64,000 nucleotides of DNA, taken from positions 1 through 64,000 of the forward strand of contig JAKQIM010000026.1 in NCBI GenBank assembly GCA_029557965.1. Direction: 5' to 3'. This DNA is from Chloroflexota bacterium. GTDB taxonomy: Bacteria; Chloroflexota; Anaerolineae; Anaerolineales; UBA4823. Below the pieces are notes generated by a model. It was given only the letters and a program-made list of their open reading frames with translations. It made no database searches and had not been told where the DNA came from. Shown here piece by piece: positions 51,955-63,305 of this stretch. The position numbers were made by a program, and so were the translations under genes. Position 1 is the stretch's first letter. Each line of letters opens with the position of its first letter.

Positions 51955-52982
51955 TGAAAACTGACGATTTCGATTACGATCTTCCGGTTGAGTGCATTGC
52001 TCAAACCCCGTTGGAGCCGCGCGATGCCTCGCGCCTGTTGGTATTAGACCGCCAGCGAGACAGCCTGGAGCACACCACCTTTCGAGAGGTGGGGCGCTAT
52101 CTGAGACCGGGCGACCTGTTGGTGCTGAATGAGACGCGCGTGATCCTGGCGCGCCTGTTTGGGCGCAAGCTGCCCGGCGGCGGGCGGGTGGAGCTGCTGC
52201 TGTTAAAGCGCATCGATGAGCAGACCTGGGAGGCGTTGGCGGGCGGCAAGGGGCTGACCACGGGCAAGCAGGTGCAGGTGGTTGACAGGGCCGGCGAAGC
52301 GCTGGCGCTGTGGGTGGAGATCGATGCCGTGCTGGAAGGGCCGCTGCGCCGGGTGCGCTTCAGCGCGCCGCCGGAACCTTACCTGGCCCAGGCCGGGCAT
52401 GTGCCGCTGCCGCCTTACATCCATGCCCCGCTGGCAGACCCTGAACGTTACCAGACGGTGTATGCCCGCCAAACCGGCTCGGCAGCGGCGCCCACGGCAG
52501 GATTGCATTTCACACCCCGCCTGATCGAAGAACTGACCGGGCGGGGGATTGGGCTGGCTAATGTGACGCTGCACGTGGGCCTGGATACCTTTGCCCCGGT
52601 GACCGAAGATGATCCCCAACAGCATGCCATCCATACCGAGTGGTGCCAGGTGAGCGCTGAAACCGTGCAGGCGATCCGGGTAGCGCGGCAAGCAGGCGGG
52701 CGGGTGATTGCGGTGGGCACTACCTCGGTGCGCACATTAGAGACTTGCGCCGCGGCCGGCCAACCGGAGCCTTACAGCGGCCCAACCTCGCTGTATATCC
52801 TGCCGGGTTACCCATTCCACCTGGTGGATGCCATGATCACCAATTTCCATTTGCCGCGCTCCACGCTGATCATGCTGGTGAGCGCGTTTGCCGGGCGAGA
52901 GCGGGTCTTGGATGCCTACGAGACTGCCAAGCGAGAAGGCTACCGCTTCTATTCGTTTGGGGATGCGATGTTGATCTTGTAA
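51954..52982 (+). CDS. queA: tRNA preQ1(34) S-adenosylmethionine ribosyltransferase-isomerase
   Basis: A 342-residue enzyme that transfers and rearranges the ribosyl part of SAM onto preQ1 in tRNA to give epoxyqueuosine. Landmarks: FDYDLPVECIAQTPLEPRDASRLL, LLVLNETRVILARLFG, GSAAAPTAGLHFT, HVGLDTFAPV and the C-terminal TNFHLPRSTLIMLVSAFAG. Standard length. Overlaps ruvB by one base and is followed 12 nt later by the uracil-DNA glycosylase gene. The ruvB-queA order is common in bacteria. It links functionally to the yhhQ transporter at 46197. Confidence 0.96.
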   Translation: MKTDDFDYDLPVECIAQTPLEPRDASRLLVLDRQRDSLEHTTFREVGRYLRPGDLLVLNETRVILARLFGRKLPGGGRVELLLLKRIDEQTWEALAGGKGLTTGKQVQVVDRAGEALALWVEIDAVLEGPLRRVRFSAPPEPYLAQAGHVPLPPYIHAPLADPERYQTVYARQTGSAAAPTAGLHFTPRLIEELTGRGIGLANVTLHVGLDTFAPVTEDDPQQHAIHTEWCQVSAETVQAIRVARQAGGRVIAVGTTSVRTLETCAAAGQPEPYSGPTSLYILPGYPFHLVDAMITNFHLPRSTLIMLVSAFAGRERVLDAYETAKREGYRFYSFGDAMLIL

Positions 52983-52994
52983 GAGAAAGAATGT

Positions 52995-53672
52995 ATGGCT
53001 GCGATTGATGATCTGAATCAAATATTGTTGGTCTGCCGCAAATGCCCCCGCCTGGTGGCCTGGCGCGAGCAGGTGGCGCGCGAGAAGCGGCGTGCATACC
53101 GAGATTGGGAATATTGGGGCAAGCCGGTGCCGGGGTTTGGCGACCCTGAAGCGCGGTTGTTGGTGGTGGGGCTGGCGCCGGGCGCACACGGCTCTAACCG
53201 CACCGGGCGCATGTTCACGGGCGATGCCTCGGGTGATTTTCTGTATCCTGCCCTGCACCGGGCGGGGTTTGCCAACCAGCCGGGCGCAAGCCGCCTGGAT
53301 GATGGGCTGGCGCTGCACGACCTGTTCATTTCGGCGGTCTGCCGCTGCGCGCCGCCGGATAACAAGCCCGCACCCGGTGAGATTGCCAACTGCCTGCCTT
53401 ACCTGGCGCAAGAGATGGAAATATTGAAAAATGTACAGGGGGTGGTGGCTTTGGGGAAGATCGCCTTTGACCAGGTGCTGCGCCTGTATAACGCCCAGGG
53501 CAATCCAGGCGGCAGGCTGGAATTTGCCCACGGCGCTTTTTATACCTTGGGCGGCGGCAAGCCCTGGCTGTTGGCTTCTTACCACCCCAGCCGCCAGAAT
53601 ACACAAACCGGCCGCCTGACGGCTGCTATGTTCGACCAGATCTGGTTAGAGGCCCGTTCCAGGTTAGCGTAG
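52995..53672 (+). CDS. udgB: Family 5 uracil-DNA glycosylase (UDGb type)
   Basis: A 225-residue Fe-S uracil-DNA glycosylase removing uracil and hypoxanthine from DNA. Landmarks are the first cluster Cys pair CRKC (14, 17), motif I VVGLAPGAHGSNRTGRMFTGD with Ala in the position that marks family 5, SAVCRCAPPDNKPAP with later cluster cysteines, and motif II SYHPSRQN. The start is at ATG 52995, with GAGAAAG upstream. It ends the ruvB-queA-udgB run; its last bases overlap the 3' end of the convergent hypothetical gene by 9 bp. Confidence 0.92.
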   Translation: MAAIDDLNQILLVCRKCPRLVAWREQVAREKRRAYRDWEYWGKPVPGFGDPEARLLVVGLAPGAHGSNRTGRMFTGDASGDFLYPALHRAGFANQPGASRLDDGLALHDLFISAVCRCAPPDNKPAPGEIANCLPYLAQEMEILKNVQGVVALGKIAFDQVLRLYNAQGNPGGRLEFAHGAFYTLGGGKPWLLASYHPSRQNTQTGRLTAAMFDQIWLEARSRLA

Positions 53673-54206
53673 GGCAAACAAGACGGAGGCCGGGCGGATG
53701 AAGATCATGGGCGTGCGCACGACGCCCATATTGGGAATGGCCGGGTTGGTGATCTCAGCATCGTAGATGGTGATGAAGGTTTCTTTGATGGTGGTGAGAT
53801 GCAGGGCCATGTTGGTGGTGGCTGCCATGCGCATGTTGGCCTGGATGCGGAAAGAGCCCAGCATGGTCAAGATGGGGTCCATTTTGCGGTTGGGTTCGGT
53901 GGCATCGTAATCCAGGCTCTCTTGGACGGGCGGGAGGGCGTGGATGGCCAAGATTTGCGGAACGGATATGAACAACTCGGGGGCAGCCAATGTTTGGATC
54001 GAACCGCCCGCCAGCAGCAGTACCTGGGCTTTGTAGAGCCTCAGGTAGTCGATGGGGGTGGCGGCGCGCAGCCAGGTGGCGATGCGGATGGACTGCTTGA
54101 TGATCGTTTCGCCGCGCACCACCCCGTTAGGGATGTACACCATGACTGGCAGTACTTTGTCTTCGGGGCCTAACTGGTAAGAATGGGATTGAGGGGTGTC
54201 TGTCAT
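53664..54206 (-). CDS. Conserved hypothetical protein
   Basis: A 180-residue soluble protein; not securely assigned to a family. It has alternating beta strands: KVLPVMVYIPNGVVRGE, then TPIDYLRLYKAQVLLLAGG, then FRIQANMRMAATTNMALHL and RTPMIFIRPASVLFAL. The IPNGVVRGExxxKxxxR pattern recalls DUF6812-type proteins found in Chloroflexota, but that is from memory. GGAGG lies upstream of ATG 54206. No membrane segment or catalytic signature is seen. It is divergent from the pyrimidine phosphorylase gene. Confidence 0.7.
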   Translation of the reverse strand: MTDTPQSHSYQLGPEDKVLPVMVYIPNGVVRGETIIKQSIRIATWLRAATPIDYLRLYKAQVLLLAGGSIQTLAAPELFISVPQILAIHALPPVQESLDYDATEPNRKMDPILTMLGSFRIQANMRMAATTNMALHLTTIKETFITIYDAEITNPAIPNMGVVRTPMIFIRPASVLFALR

Positions 54207-54285
54207 ACTGCCTCCTTAGAATCATCTCTACCCTGGATTATAATGTCAGTTAGCAAAAAACTGCAATTCATTGGAGACCAAAAAT

Positions 54286-55578
<1,293 letters not shown>

Positions 55579-55590
<12 letters not shown>

Positions 55591-58512
55591 AACGGGAAGG
55601 GCATCGACCGCCTCGCTCAGCGAGGCGGTTTTGCCGCTTTGAATGGCGGCTGTTTCTTCGTCCGATGGCTGAGGAGCCAGTTCGGCAAGCAAGGCCTGGG
55701 CGGCCTGCTGTTCTTCAGCGTATTCTCCGGGGAAATTCGCCACCAGCCCCAAGAGCTTAAGCGCAAGCAAGCGCTGCCCTTTGTGATGCAGAAGGCAGGC
55801 GATCTCGGTCAGGGCGGGCAGGATCCAGCGGTGGGTGTTGGCGTTAACCGCCTGGTGCAGGCTTTTTAGATAACTGTTATAAGCATCCGTATTATTGCTC
55901 AGGGCGGCGTAAACCCGTCCCTGGGAGAAAGTGGCATAGGTAATGCCAAAGCTGTCGCCGATTTTGTTAAAGAGCTGAATGGCTTCTTTTAGCAGGTCGC
56001 GGGCTTTGACGTGATCCTGGGTCTGCATCGCCACGCTGGCAAGATCAGCCAGGCTGTACGCCACGCTGCGCGGCTCTCCAATCTCACGTCCAACCTGAAC
56101 GCTTTCTTCCAGGTAGCGGCGGGATTCTGCCAGGTTGCCGGTCAAAACCTCAACACTGCCCAGGTGGTTGAGCACATAGGCCAGGCGGGCCTGGGAGCCA
56201 ATCTTCTTGTACATCTCGCAGGCTTCGATAAAATAGGGGTGGGCCTCGAGGGGATGGCCCTGGTCGCGGATGATCACGCCCAGGCGATCGAGGCAGCCAG
56301 CCACCTGGCTGGGGCTGCCAACCTGGCGGTAAATGGCGAGGGCCTGCCGGGTAAGTTCGGCTGCTTGCGTGTAGTCACCGGAGGCCCAGTGGATCGTGCC
56401 AAGCTGCGACAGGGCATCGGCGCTGCTTTTCTGGTCGTCTTCCTGGCGAGCGCGTTCCAGGCATTCTTGCGCCAGCCTGCCGGTCTCGACATAGTCGCCG
56501 CGAAGCCAGGTCACGCGGGCCAGCTCAAGCTGGATCAAGGTAATGTCGCCTGGATCGCCATACTGGCGGGCCAATTCCAGGCTGCGTTCGGCAGTGGTCA
56601 AGGCTTCGTCCAGCCGCCCCAGGTCGATGTAGTTGTGGGCCTGGTTGGCCAGCAGGTGCAGCAGCAGTTGGTAATGGCTGGGCGGCCAGGGATCGGGCTG
56701 CTCCTCCAGCTTTTTGAGGGCAGTTTCAAAAGCCAGCAAGCCTTCTTGATGCCAACCGCGCAGTGAGAAAAAGAAGTGCAGGCAGGCCTGAGATTGGGCA
56801 ATCACCTCGAACTGAGATTGATCGACGGCCCACTTCCAGGCGGCGCGTAAATCCTGGATGCGTTCGCCGATCTCGTTAACGGCCTGGACTTGCTCTTGCC
56901 CCTGGATGCGCTCCAGGCGCTCTGCCAGGAAGGCGGCGTGATAATGACCGTGGCGCATCTGCACCCCGATCTCTTCATCGGGATGGGCGCTCAGTTTTTC
57001 GGCGGCATATTGGCGCAGCAGGCTGTGCATTTCATACAATTTGGCGTTGCTGCGGCGGATGAGCGATTTATCGAGCAGGGCGGTAAATAGCTGCAAGGAG
57101 GTTTGGGCCACTGCCTGGACGGCTTTCCAGTCAAAGGGCCCCTGGAAGACTGCCAGGCGGCAGAAAGCCTGCCGCTCGGGCTCGGTGAGCAGGTTCCAGG
57201 AATAATCGCAGACAGCGCGCATGCTGCGGTGCCGCTCGGGGTGGTCGCGCATGGTGGTGCTGAGGAGTTCGGAGCTGATCGTTAGCTGGTCGGCAATATC
57301 CTGGCAGGTGAAGACGCGCACCCAGGCCGAGGCCAGTTCAAGGCCCAGGGGAATCCCCTCCACCAATTGGCAGATGCGGGTGATGTGGATGCGGTCTTCG
57401 GCATTGGGCGCAAAGGCGGGATCGGTGCGGCGGGCGTTCTGCAAGAACAGCTTGACGGCACTGAAATCTTCCCAACCGGCGGCCTGGATGTCGGACGGGT
57501 AGCGCAGGCCGGTGATCTCGATGATGGTTTCGGCGCGCAGATTCAGGCGCTCACGAGAGGTGGCGAGGATTTTGACCCTGGGGGCGGTTTGCAAGATCTC
57601 AGACACCAGCTCGGCGCCATCCAAGATGTGCTCAAAGTTATCCATTACCAGTAGGATCTGTTTTTCGCGCAGGTAATTGAGCAATTGGATGCGGGGCACC
57701 TCGCGGGTGTGGAAAGAGTAATGCAGGGCTTCGGCAATGGCCGGAACCAGGAATTCGCTGGCGTTGAGGGGGGCCAGGGCCACAAAATGAGCACCGTGGC
57801 CGAAGTCATCCAGCATTTCAGCGGCGGCTTGCAGGGCCAGGCGCGTCTTGCCCATGCCGCCCGGCCCAACCAGGGTAAGCAAGCGGCAGGCGGGGTCTTC
57901 GAGGCGGGTGGTGACCTCAGCCAGCTCGGCCACGCGGCCCACGAAGGGGCTGGTTTGGGCGGGCAGGTTGTGGGGCTTGCCAGATAATGAGCGCAGGGCG
58001 GGGAATGTTTTGACCGGCAGGTCGGGGTGTTTGAGTTCGAAGACTTGCTGGGGTTCGCTGAGGTCTTTGAGCTGGTGCAGCCCGTGATCCAAAAGCTGGG
58101 CGCCGGGGGGCAGGGTGCAGCCCTGCACCACGGGCGGGGTGAGCAAGATCTGCCCGCCCCAGCCAACCGCCAGCAGGCGCACGGTGCGGTTGATCTCCAG
58201 GCCGTGGTAGTCATCGCCGCGCTGCTCTACCTGCCCGGCGTGCAAGACGGTGCGCAGGCGCAGCTCGCCAATCCCGCCCCAAGGCTGGTGAGCAACCTGC
58301 CGCTGGATCTCAAGGGCACATCCGATTGGATCCCCCCCTTCAAAGGCTGCAAAGACCCCGTCGCCGGTGTTTTTGACCACGCGGCCGCCATGTTGGCTGA
58401 CCAACCTGTCCAGCAGGGCGTCGTGACGGCGCAAAGCCGCCAGCATTTCGGGGCCATGTTGTTCCATCAAACGGGTTGAGCCTTCGATGTCGGTAAAAAG
58501 AAATACAGTCAT
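55579..58512 (-). CDS. Cyclase-domain / NB-ARC-type ATPase / TPR signalling protein
   Basis: A 977-residue regulator. Residues 1-165 are a class III nucleotide cyclase homology domain: [12 protein letters not shown] with the first metal Asp, [13 protein letters not shown] with the second, then [12 protein letters not shown] in place of the usual VNxAARL. Residues 185-470 are an STAND-type ATPase: [11 protein letters not shown], Walker [13 protein letters not shown], Walker [13 protein letters not shown], and SRERLNL. Residues 560-960 hold TPR repeats. It is a common actinobacterial/Chloroflexota layout. Catalytic cyclase activity is uncertain. It follows the panE-like gene by 1 nt. Confidence 0.9.
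55607..55633 (+). terminator. Terminator of pdp inside the convergent gene's coding region
   Basis: ACCGCCTCGC (55607-55616) and GCGAGGCGGT (55620-55629) form a tight 10-bp stem with a 3-nt loop, followed by TTTTG on the plus strand. It lies 17 nt after the pdp stop but within the last codons of the minus-strand regulator. Confidence 0.75.
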
Positions 58513-58513
58513 C

Positions 58514-59554
58514 TTATCCCAGTAACCTCAAGAGCTGGTGGGGTTGGTGGGCAAAGGCCTCGGGCTTCAATTGGCCCTGTGTCAGCGCGAGCAGGGTGTC
58601 GTTGAGCAAGCGGTTGACAGGGGTGGGGATGCCCAGGCTTTCACCGGCGCGGACTACCGCGCCATTGAGATAGTTTACCTCACTTTTGCCGCGCCCGCTG
58701 TGCAGGTCGATGTGGAATGAGGGCATCTTCCCACCGCGCCCGCGCCCCACGCCGCGTTGTAAGAGGGGGCGGGCCAGGGCTGGCGGCAGGCGCATGCCCA
58801 AAGCCAACAGGCGCACGGGGGTGCCGGGTAAATCTACCACGCGGATGCGCTGGGCCGCCATGACGCGCAGGGCCTCGCGCAGTTGCTCGATTTCCAACCG
58901 GCACAGGCCGGGGTGAGCGAAGACCTCTGCGGGGGGCAGGTCTAGAATGGCCGAGGTGGCGTTGGCGGTGAGGTTGGTGAGCATCTTGGACCACTTCATA
59001 TCGGCGGCGCGGAGATAGAGGCGGGCATTTAAGCCCGCGGCGGTGAGGATGCCGACCATGCGCTCAGAGAGAGGGTGGCCTTTGGCCACGCCCATGCCGC
59101 GCAAGCGTTCGAGGGCAATATCGCCGGCGGCGCGGCGGCCAACCGCGCTGCTGACCGTGCCGGAGATGACCTTGTCGGGGCCGATGACGGCTGCCAGGGC
59201 GGGTTCATTATCAACGCCGTTTTGCAGGCATAAGAAAGAAGGCAGTTGGCTGGTGTGCGGGGCCAGGCTTTGCAGGGCAGCCTGGGTATCGTAGGATTTG
59301 AGGGCAAAGACAGCCACGTCAAAGGGCCAGTGGGTCAGGGCTTCTTCGATCGATGCGCAGATCTTTGGCTGCGGCAGGTGGTGTTCTCCATCCGGCAGTT
59401 GCAGGCGCAGGCCGCGGGCGCGCAGCTCTTGGGCTACGGCGGGCTGTTCGAGGAAGATCACTTCTTGCCCATGCAGGGCCAGGCTGCCGCCGATATAGGT
59501 GCCAATAGCGCCCGCGCCGAAGACCAGCCAGCGCAAATCAGACCAGGAGCTCAT
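58514..59554 (-). CDS. Ketopantoate reductase-like protein (ApbA/PanE family)
   Basis: A 346-residue NADPH-dependent reductase. Landmarks: GAGAIGTYIGGSLALHG (dinucleotide site), FALKSYDTQ, LCLQNGVDNE, and the C-terminal KWSKMLTNLTANATSAIL with the conserved Lys/Asn, then PSFHIDLHSGRGKSEVNYLNG, GIPTPVNRLL. PanE makes pantoate for coenzyme A, but many homologues act on other 2-oxoacids. Its ATG overlaps the phosphatase stop (ATGA). No panB/panC genes are nearby, so pathway assignment rests on the family alone. Confidence 0.85.
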   Translation of the reverse strand: MSSWSDLRWLVFGAGAIGTYIGGSLALHGQEVIFLEQPAVAQELRARGLRLQLPDGEHHLPQPKICASIEEALTHWPFDVAVFALKSYDTQAALQSLAPHTSQLPSFLCLQNGVDNEPALAAVIGPDKVISGTVSSAVGRRAAGDIALERLRGMGVAKGHPLSERMVGILTAAGLNARLYLRAADMKWSKMLTNLTANATSAILDLPPAEVFAHPGLCRLEIEQLREALRVMAAQRIRVVDLPGTPVRLLALGMRLPPALARPLLQRGVGRGRGGKMPSFHIDLHSGRGKSEVNYLNGAVVRAGESLGIPTPVNRLLNDTLLALTQGQLKPEAFAHQPHQLLRLLG

Positions 59555-60201
59555 CGTTCTGCCTCCGGCAGGTGGGCGGTATCGTTGATGCCCAGCAGAG
59601 TCCAGCGGTGTTCGCCGGGGTGGTAGGTGAGGGTGGCAAAAGAGGTGTTTTGGAAGCGGAAACGCGGCCCGATGAAATTGGCGCTGGGGGTGATGCCCAG
59701 GATGGCATACAAGGCCATGTTGAGGATGGCGCCGTGAGAGACCACCAGGTATTGGCCAGGCGTGTGCTCAAGCAGGCTCTGAATGGCCTGCCCGGCGCGC
59801 AGGTAAAGCTCCCATTGGCTTTCGCCGGTCTGGCCGATGGGCTGGTAAAGGTGAATGAAGGGCGGGCGAGAGGCCCGGGTTTGATCGGGGTGCAGGCCAG
59901 AAAGCTGCCCGTTATCGCGCTCCATCCAATTGGAGTCGAGCTCGATTGGCGCGCCCAGGCCCTGGGCGATGATCTCGGCAGTTTGGCGGGCGCGAGCCAG
60001 GGTGCTGGAGATGACCAGGTCAAAGCGGCGGCCTTCTTTTTGCCAGCGCTCTTGCAGCAAGCGGGCCTGCTCTTGGCCGCGGGGTGAGAGCGGAAAATCA
60101 GCCTGGCCCTGGTGCAGGCCCTGGGCATTGCCCACCGACTGCCCGTGGCGCAGGAGGGTGATGGTATAGCAAGGGGGCGAAGGAGGGGATTGAAACATCA
60201 T
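59551..60201 (-). CDS. Histidine phosphatase (phosphoglycerate mutase-like)
   Basis: A 216-residue phosphatase. The catalytic RHG is in LLRHGQSVGNAQG; the second Arg/Glu sites are in SSTLARARQTAEII and METDNG-like MERDNGQL; the second His is in VVSHGAILNMALY. Substrate is unknown; the superfamily includes 2-carboxy/phosphosugar and alpha-ribazole phosphatases. Starts ATG 60201 or 60198 without a Shine-Dalgarno; a TACAAT box (minus strand, plus 60209-60214) ends 7 nt before the ATG, so a leaderless start is possible. Overlaps the panE-like gene. Confidence 0.88.
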   Translation of the reverse strand: MMFQSPPSPPCYTITLLRHGQSVGNAQGLHQGQADFPLSPRGQEQARLLQERWQKEGRRFDLVISSTLARARQTAEIIAQGLGAPIELDSNWMERDNGQLSGLHPDQTRASRPPFIHLYQPIGQTGESQWELYLRAGQAIQSLLEHTPGQYLVVSHGAILNMALYAILGITPSANFIGPRFRFQNTSFATLTYHPGEHRWTLLGINDTAHLPEAER

Positions 60202-60248
60202 AGGGGTGATTGTACCGCACAGCCGCCCGGTGCAGCGAGTTGATTCCG

Positions 60249-61576
60249 TTACATTTCGGGAAGGCGGAGGTCGCGGGCCAGCAAGTCGCCGGCTGTTTCG
60301 CGGCGCTGGATGAGGTGGGCGCGGCCGCCTGCCAGCAAAGCACAGCCGGGCGTAGGGCGCCGTTGTAGTTGGAGCCCAGGGCCAAATGGTAAGCCCCGCT
60401 GACGGGCAGGGCAATGAGCTCGCCGGGTTGAACCTGGGGCATGGGCAGGTCTTCGATCAGCACGTCGCCGCTCTGGCAGTAAGGCCCGGCCAGCCAGGCG
60501 GGTCCGCTGGGTGGGCGCAGAGGGTCTTGCACGGGCAGGGCGGTGTAACGGGTGTGGTAGAGGGCAGGGCGGGGATTATCGGCAATGCCGCCATCTAAGA
60601 GCAGCCAGCGGCGCTGGGGGGTGTGCTTGACGGCCCCCAGGCGGTAGACCGCCACGCCGGCCTGGGCTACCAGGCTGCGGCCCGGTTCAAGCTGCAGGCG
60701 CGGCAGGGGCAGGTTTCGCTGTTGGCAGCCCTGTGCCAGGGTTTGGGCGACGAGGGCCACGTAAGCGGCGATGGAAGGCTGGGGCAGGTCGTCTTCGTGA
60801 TAGGGTACGCCCCAACCGCCACCCGGCGAGAGCACAGCCGGATGCCAGCCGGTCTCATCCTGGCAGGCGGCTGCCAGGTCTAGCGTGACCTGCAAGGCGG
60901 TGGCAAGCGGGGCGGGGTCGCGGTACTGCGAGCCGAGGTGGAAATGCAGGCCCTCAAGGGGCAGGGCCTGCGCCAGGCAAAAGCGCACGGCTTGCAGAGT
61001 TTCATCGGGGCTGAGGCCGAACTTGCTGTCGGACCTGGCCGTTTGCGCATAGGCATGAGTGTCGACGGCCAGGCCGGGGCGCAGGCGCAGCCAGAGGGCA
61101 GGCAGGGAGCTGCCCGGAGCGGCTGAGGCAACCAGCGCGGCCAGGCGCTCTAATTCAAGCAGGTTGTCGACCACGATCACGGCGGCGCGCTGCAAGGCGG
61201 CCTGCAAATCGGCCGGGCTCTTGTTGACGCCGTGAACGAGGGTGCGGCGGCGCGCCAAGGCGGCCTGTTCTGCCAGGTACAGCTCGCTGGTGCCGGTGCA
61301 ATCCAGCCACAGGCCCTGGTGTTCGACCCATTGGGCCATGGCCAGGCATAAGAAGGCCTTACCGGCATAGGTGATGGCGCTGGGGCCGGGGTAATGCGCG
61401 GCCAGGGTCTGGCGGTAGCTGGCGAGGTGGGTTTTGAGGGTGGCAGCATCAAAGATGTAGAGGGGCGTGCCGTGGGTTTCGGCCAGGGCTTGCAGAGATA
61501 GGCCGGCAACGGCGATTTGGCCGTCTTCTTGGACGGCGGTTGTGACGGGGAAGAGGGCGAGGCGGTCTTCGAGCAT
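60249..61576 (-). CDS. lysA: Diaminopimelate decarboxylase with a one-base frameshift near the 3' end
   Basis: A PLP enzyme making lysine from meso-diaminopimelate. PLP Lys73 is in ITYAGKAFL, followed by HLGSQYRDP, SPGGGWGVPY, LEPGRSLVAQAG and the C-terminal CQSGDVL, VSGAYHLALGSNYNG. After RPAVL the frame is lost: at 60337-60339 the minus strand has CTTTG where CTTTTG would be needed. Adding one T restores LAGGRAHLIQRRETAGDLLA and then RDLRLPEM and TAA (60249-60251), the normal end (442 residues). Without it the protein runs on into unrelated sequence. All active-site residues lie before the shift. Either a real mutation or a sequencing/assembly error. Confidence 0.88.
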
Positions 61577-61592
61577 GGTATAGGCGATGCTT

Positions 61593-62516
61593 TTAGACGG
61601 CAGATTGGCCCCAGCCGCGGGCGCCCTGCAAGAAGGCTTTGCCGGGCTGCGGTTTTTTGCCCGCTGGTTGGAGCTCATCCAACACGAGCAGACCCTCGGC
61701 GGTGCAGAAGGCGGGCAGGCCCTGGTATACGAGGGCTGTGCCGGGCACGGTGCAAGTGTCTGGGACGGCATGGGCGCGCAGGATCTTGAGGGGCTGATCT
61801 TGCCAGGTGGTGAAAGCCCCAGGCCAGGGGTTGAAGGCACGCACGCGGCGGGCCAGGGCCTGGGCAGGTTGGTTGAAATCCAGCAGGCCGTCGGCCTTGT
61901 TGAGCATGGGGGCGTAGGTGGCCTGGGCTTCATCCTGTGCCTGGGGAGCGATTTGCCCGCTCAGGTAGGGGGGCAGGGTTTCGATGAGCAGTGCCGCGCC
62001 CAGGGCGGCCAACTTATCGCTGAGGGTGCCGGCGTTGTCATCGGGCAGGATGGGGAGGGCGCGCTGGCTGAGCATGGGGCCGGTATCGACGCCGGGATCC
62101 ATGCGCATGATGGTGACGCCGGTCTCGGGGTCGCCGTTGAGGATGGCAGCCTGGATGGGGGCGGCGCCGCGCCCGCGCGGCAGGAGGGAGGCGTGGACGT
62201 TGACACAGCCGTATTGGGGCAGATCGAGCACAGCTGGGCGCAGGATCTGGCCGAAGGCGGCGACGATGATCAGGTCAGGAGCCCAGGCCTCCAATTGAGC
62301 CAGGGCTTCGGGCTGGCGCAGGCGCTGGGGTTGGATGGTGGGCAAGCCCAATTCATCTGCCAGCCGTTTGATGGGCGGCGGGGTGAGGGCCCGGCCGCGC
62401 CCGGCAGGGCGGTCGGGCTGGGTGACCACACCGACCATGGTGTAGTGCTGTGCCAGGGCCTGCAAGGTAGGCAGGGCAAAATCGGGCGAACCCATGAAGA
62501 CGACTTTCAGGCTCAT
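61593..62516 (-). CDS. fmt: Methionyl-tRNA formyltransferase
   Basis: A 307-residue enzyme formylating initiator Met-tRNA with 10-formyltetrahydrofolate. Landmarks: VVFMGSPDFALPTLQAL, VVTQPDRPAGRGR, VAAFGQILRPAVLDLPQYGCVNVHASLLPRGRGAAPI (catalytic Asn/His) and MDPGVDTGPMLSQ with the third catalytic Asp. C-terminal OB-fold part present. The start at 62516 overlaps the PIG-L stop (ATGA). No peptide deformylase gene is adjacent. lysA starts 16 nt after its stop. Confidence 0.95.
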   Translation of the reverse strand: MSLKVVFMGSPDFALPTLQALAQHYTMVGVVTQPDRPAGRGRALTPPPIKRLADELGLPTIQPQRLRQPEALAQLEAWAPDLIIVAAFGQILRPAVLDLPQYGCVNVHASLLPRGRGAAPIQAAILNGDPETGVTIMRMDPGVDTGPMLSQRALPILPDDNAGTLSDKLAALGAALLIETLPPYLSGQIAPQAQDEAQATYAPMLNKADGLLDFNQPAQALARRVRAFNPWPGAFTTWQDQPLKILRAHAVPDTCTVPGTALVYQGLPAFCTAEGLLVLDELQPAGKKPQPGKAFLQGARGWGQSAV

Positions 62517-63274
62517 GGCTTTATCTCGGCGCGGTGCGCCTGGAGCTTTTCCCAATCTTCATCTTTAACCAGGGTGATGACGCGGTAGGATTCGGCATAG
62601 GTCATGCCCTGGTCTTTGGCGGTATCGGCGGCCCATTCTTTGAGCATGGGGGCGGGGTCCCAGTCTTTGAGCTGGCTCTTGTGGGCGCGCAGGGCGGCGA
62701 TCTTGGTCTCGATGGTGTTGGTGATGTCGATGTAGGTGCTGCTGCCTTCCCAGGTGGAGGCATATACTTTGCGCACTTTGTGGGCTTTGAGACCTTCCTG
62801 TTCGAATTCTTGGAAGAGATGGGGCTGCCCGGCGGATGGGAAGACGGCATCGAGGGCGGCCTGGGCGGCGGCGCGGTGATCGGGATGGTTGATGTAATCG
62901 CCGCTGCTCCACAGGGCAATGGGGTCGCCGCACATCACCACCTCGGGGCGGTGCTGGCGGATGAGGCGCACCAGCTTCTTGCGCAGCTCAAGGGTGGGCT
63001 GCAAGAGGCCATCAGGCTCGCGCAAGAAGGCCACTTCGGCGGCGCCGGCGATGCGGGCGGCCTCGCGCGATTCGGCTTCGCGGATCTGGGTGGCCTTTTC
63101 ACGCGTCATGCCGGGCTCGTCGATGCCCACGTCGCCGCTGGTGCACAGTGCATAGACGATGCGCGCACCGGCCTGGGCCCAAAGGGCCAGGGTGCCGACA
63201 TTGGTGAATTCTAAGTCATCGGGATGGGCGGCAACCGCCAGAACAGATTGGGGGATGTAAAGATGATCGGTCAT
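62513..63274 (-). CDS. PIG-L family deacetylase
   Basis: A 253-residue zinc-dependent N-acetylglucosaminyl deacetylase-like protein. Zinc motif AHPDDLEF near residues 16-23 (His, Asp) and second His in INHPDHRAAA near 119-127. ATPIALWSS-type loop (CGDPIALWSSGDY) follows. Members deacetylate GlcNAc conjugates in bacillithiol, mycothiol, glycopeptide or LPS pathways; the substrate here cannot be read from sequence. The start at 63274 avoids overlap with the tRNA-Leu terminator. Translationally coupled to fmt. Confidence 0.88.
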   Translation of the reverse strand: MTDHLYIPQSVLAVAAHPDDLEFTNVGTLALWAQAGARIVYALCTSGDVGIDEPGMTREKATQIREAESREAARIAGAAEVAFLREPDGLLQPTLELRKKLVRLIRQHRPEVVMCGDPIALWSSGDYINHPDHRAAAQAALDAVFPSAGQPHLFQEFEQEGLKAHKVRKVYASTWEGSSTYIDITNTIETKIAALRAHKSQLKDWDPAPMLKEWAADTAKDQGMTYAESYRVITLVKDEDWEKLQAHRAEIKP

Positions 63275-63305
63275 AGGATATGGGAGTGCACCTTCTGTGT
63301 AATGT

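Noticed and set aside
60098-61933. One 611-codon frame spanning lysA and its flanks
   Set aside because: Its ends are out-of-frame readings of fmt and the phosphatase; only 61576 down to the frameshift at about 60338 is true lysA.
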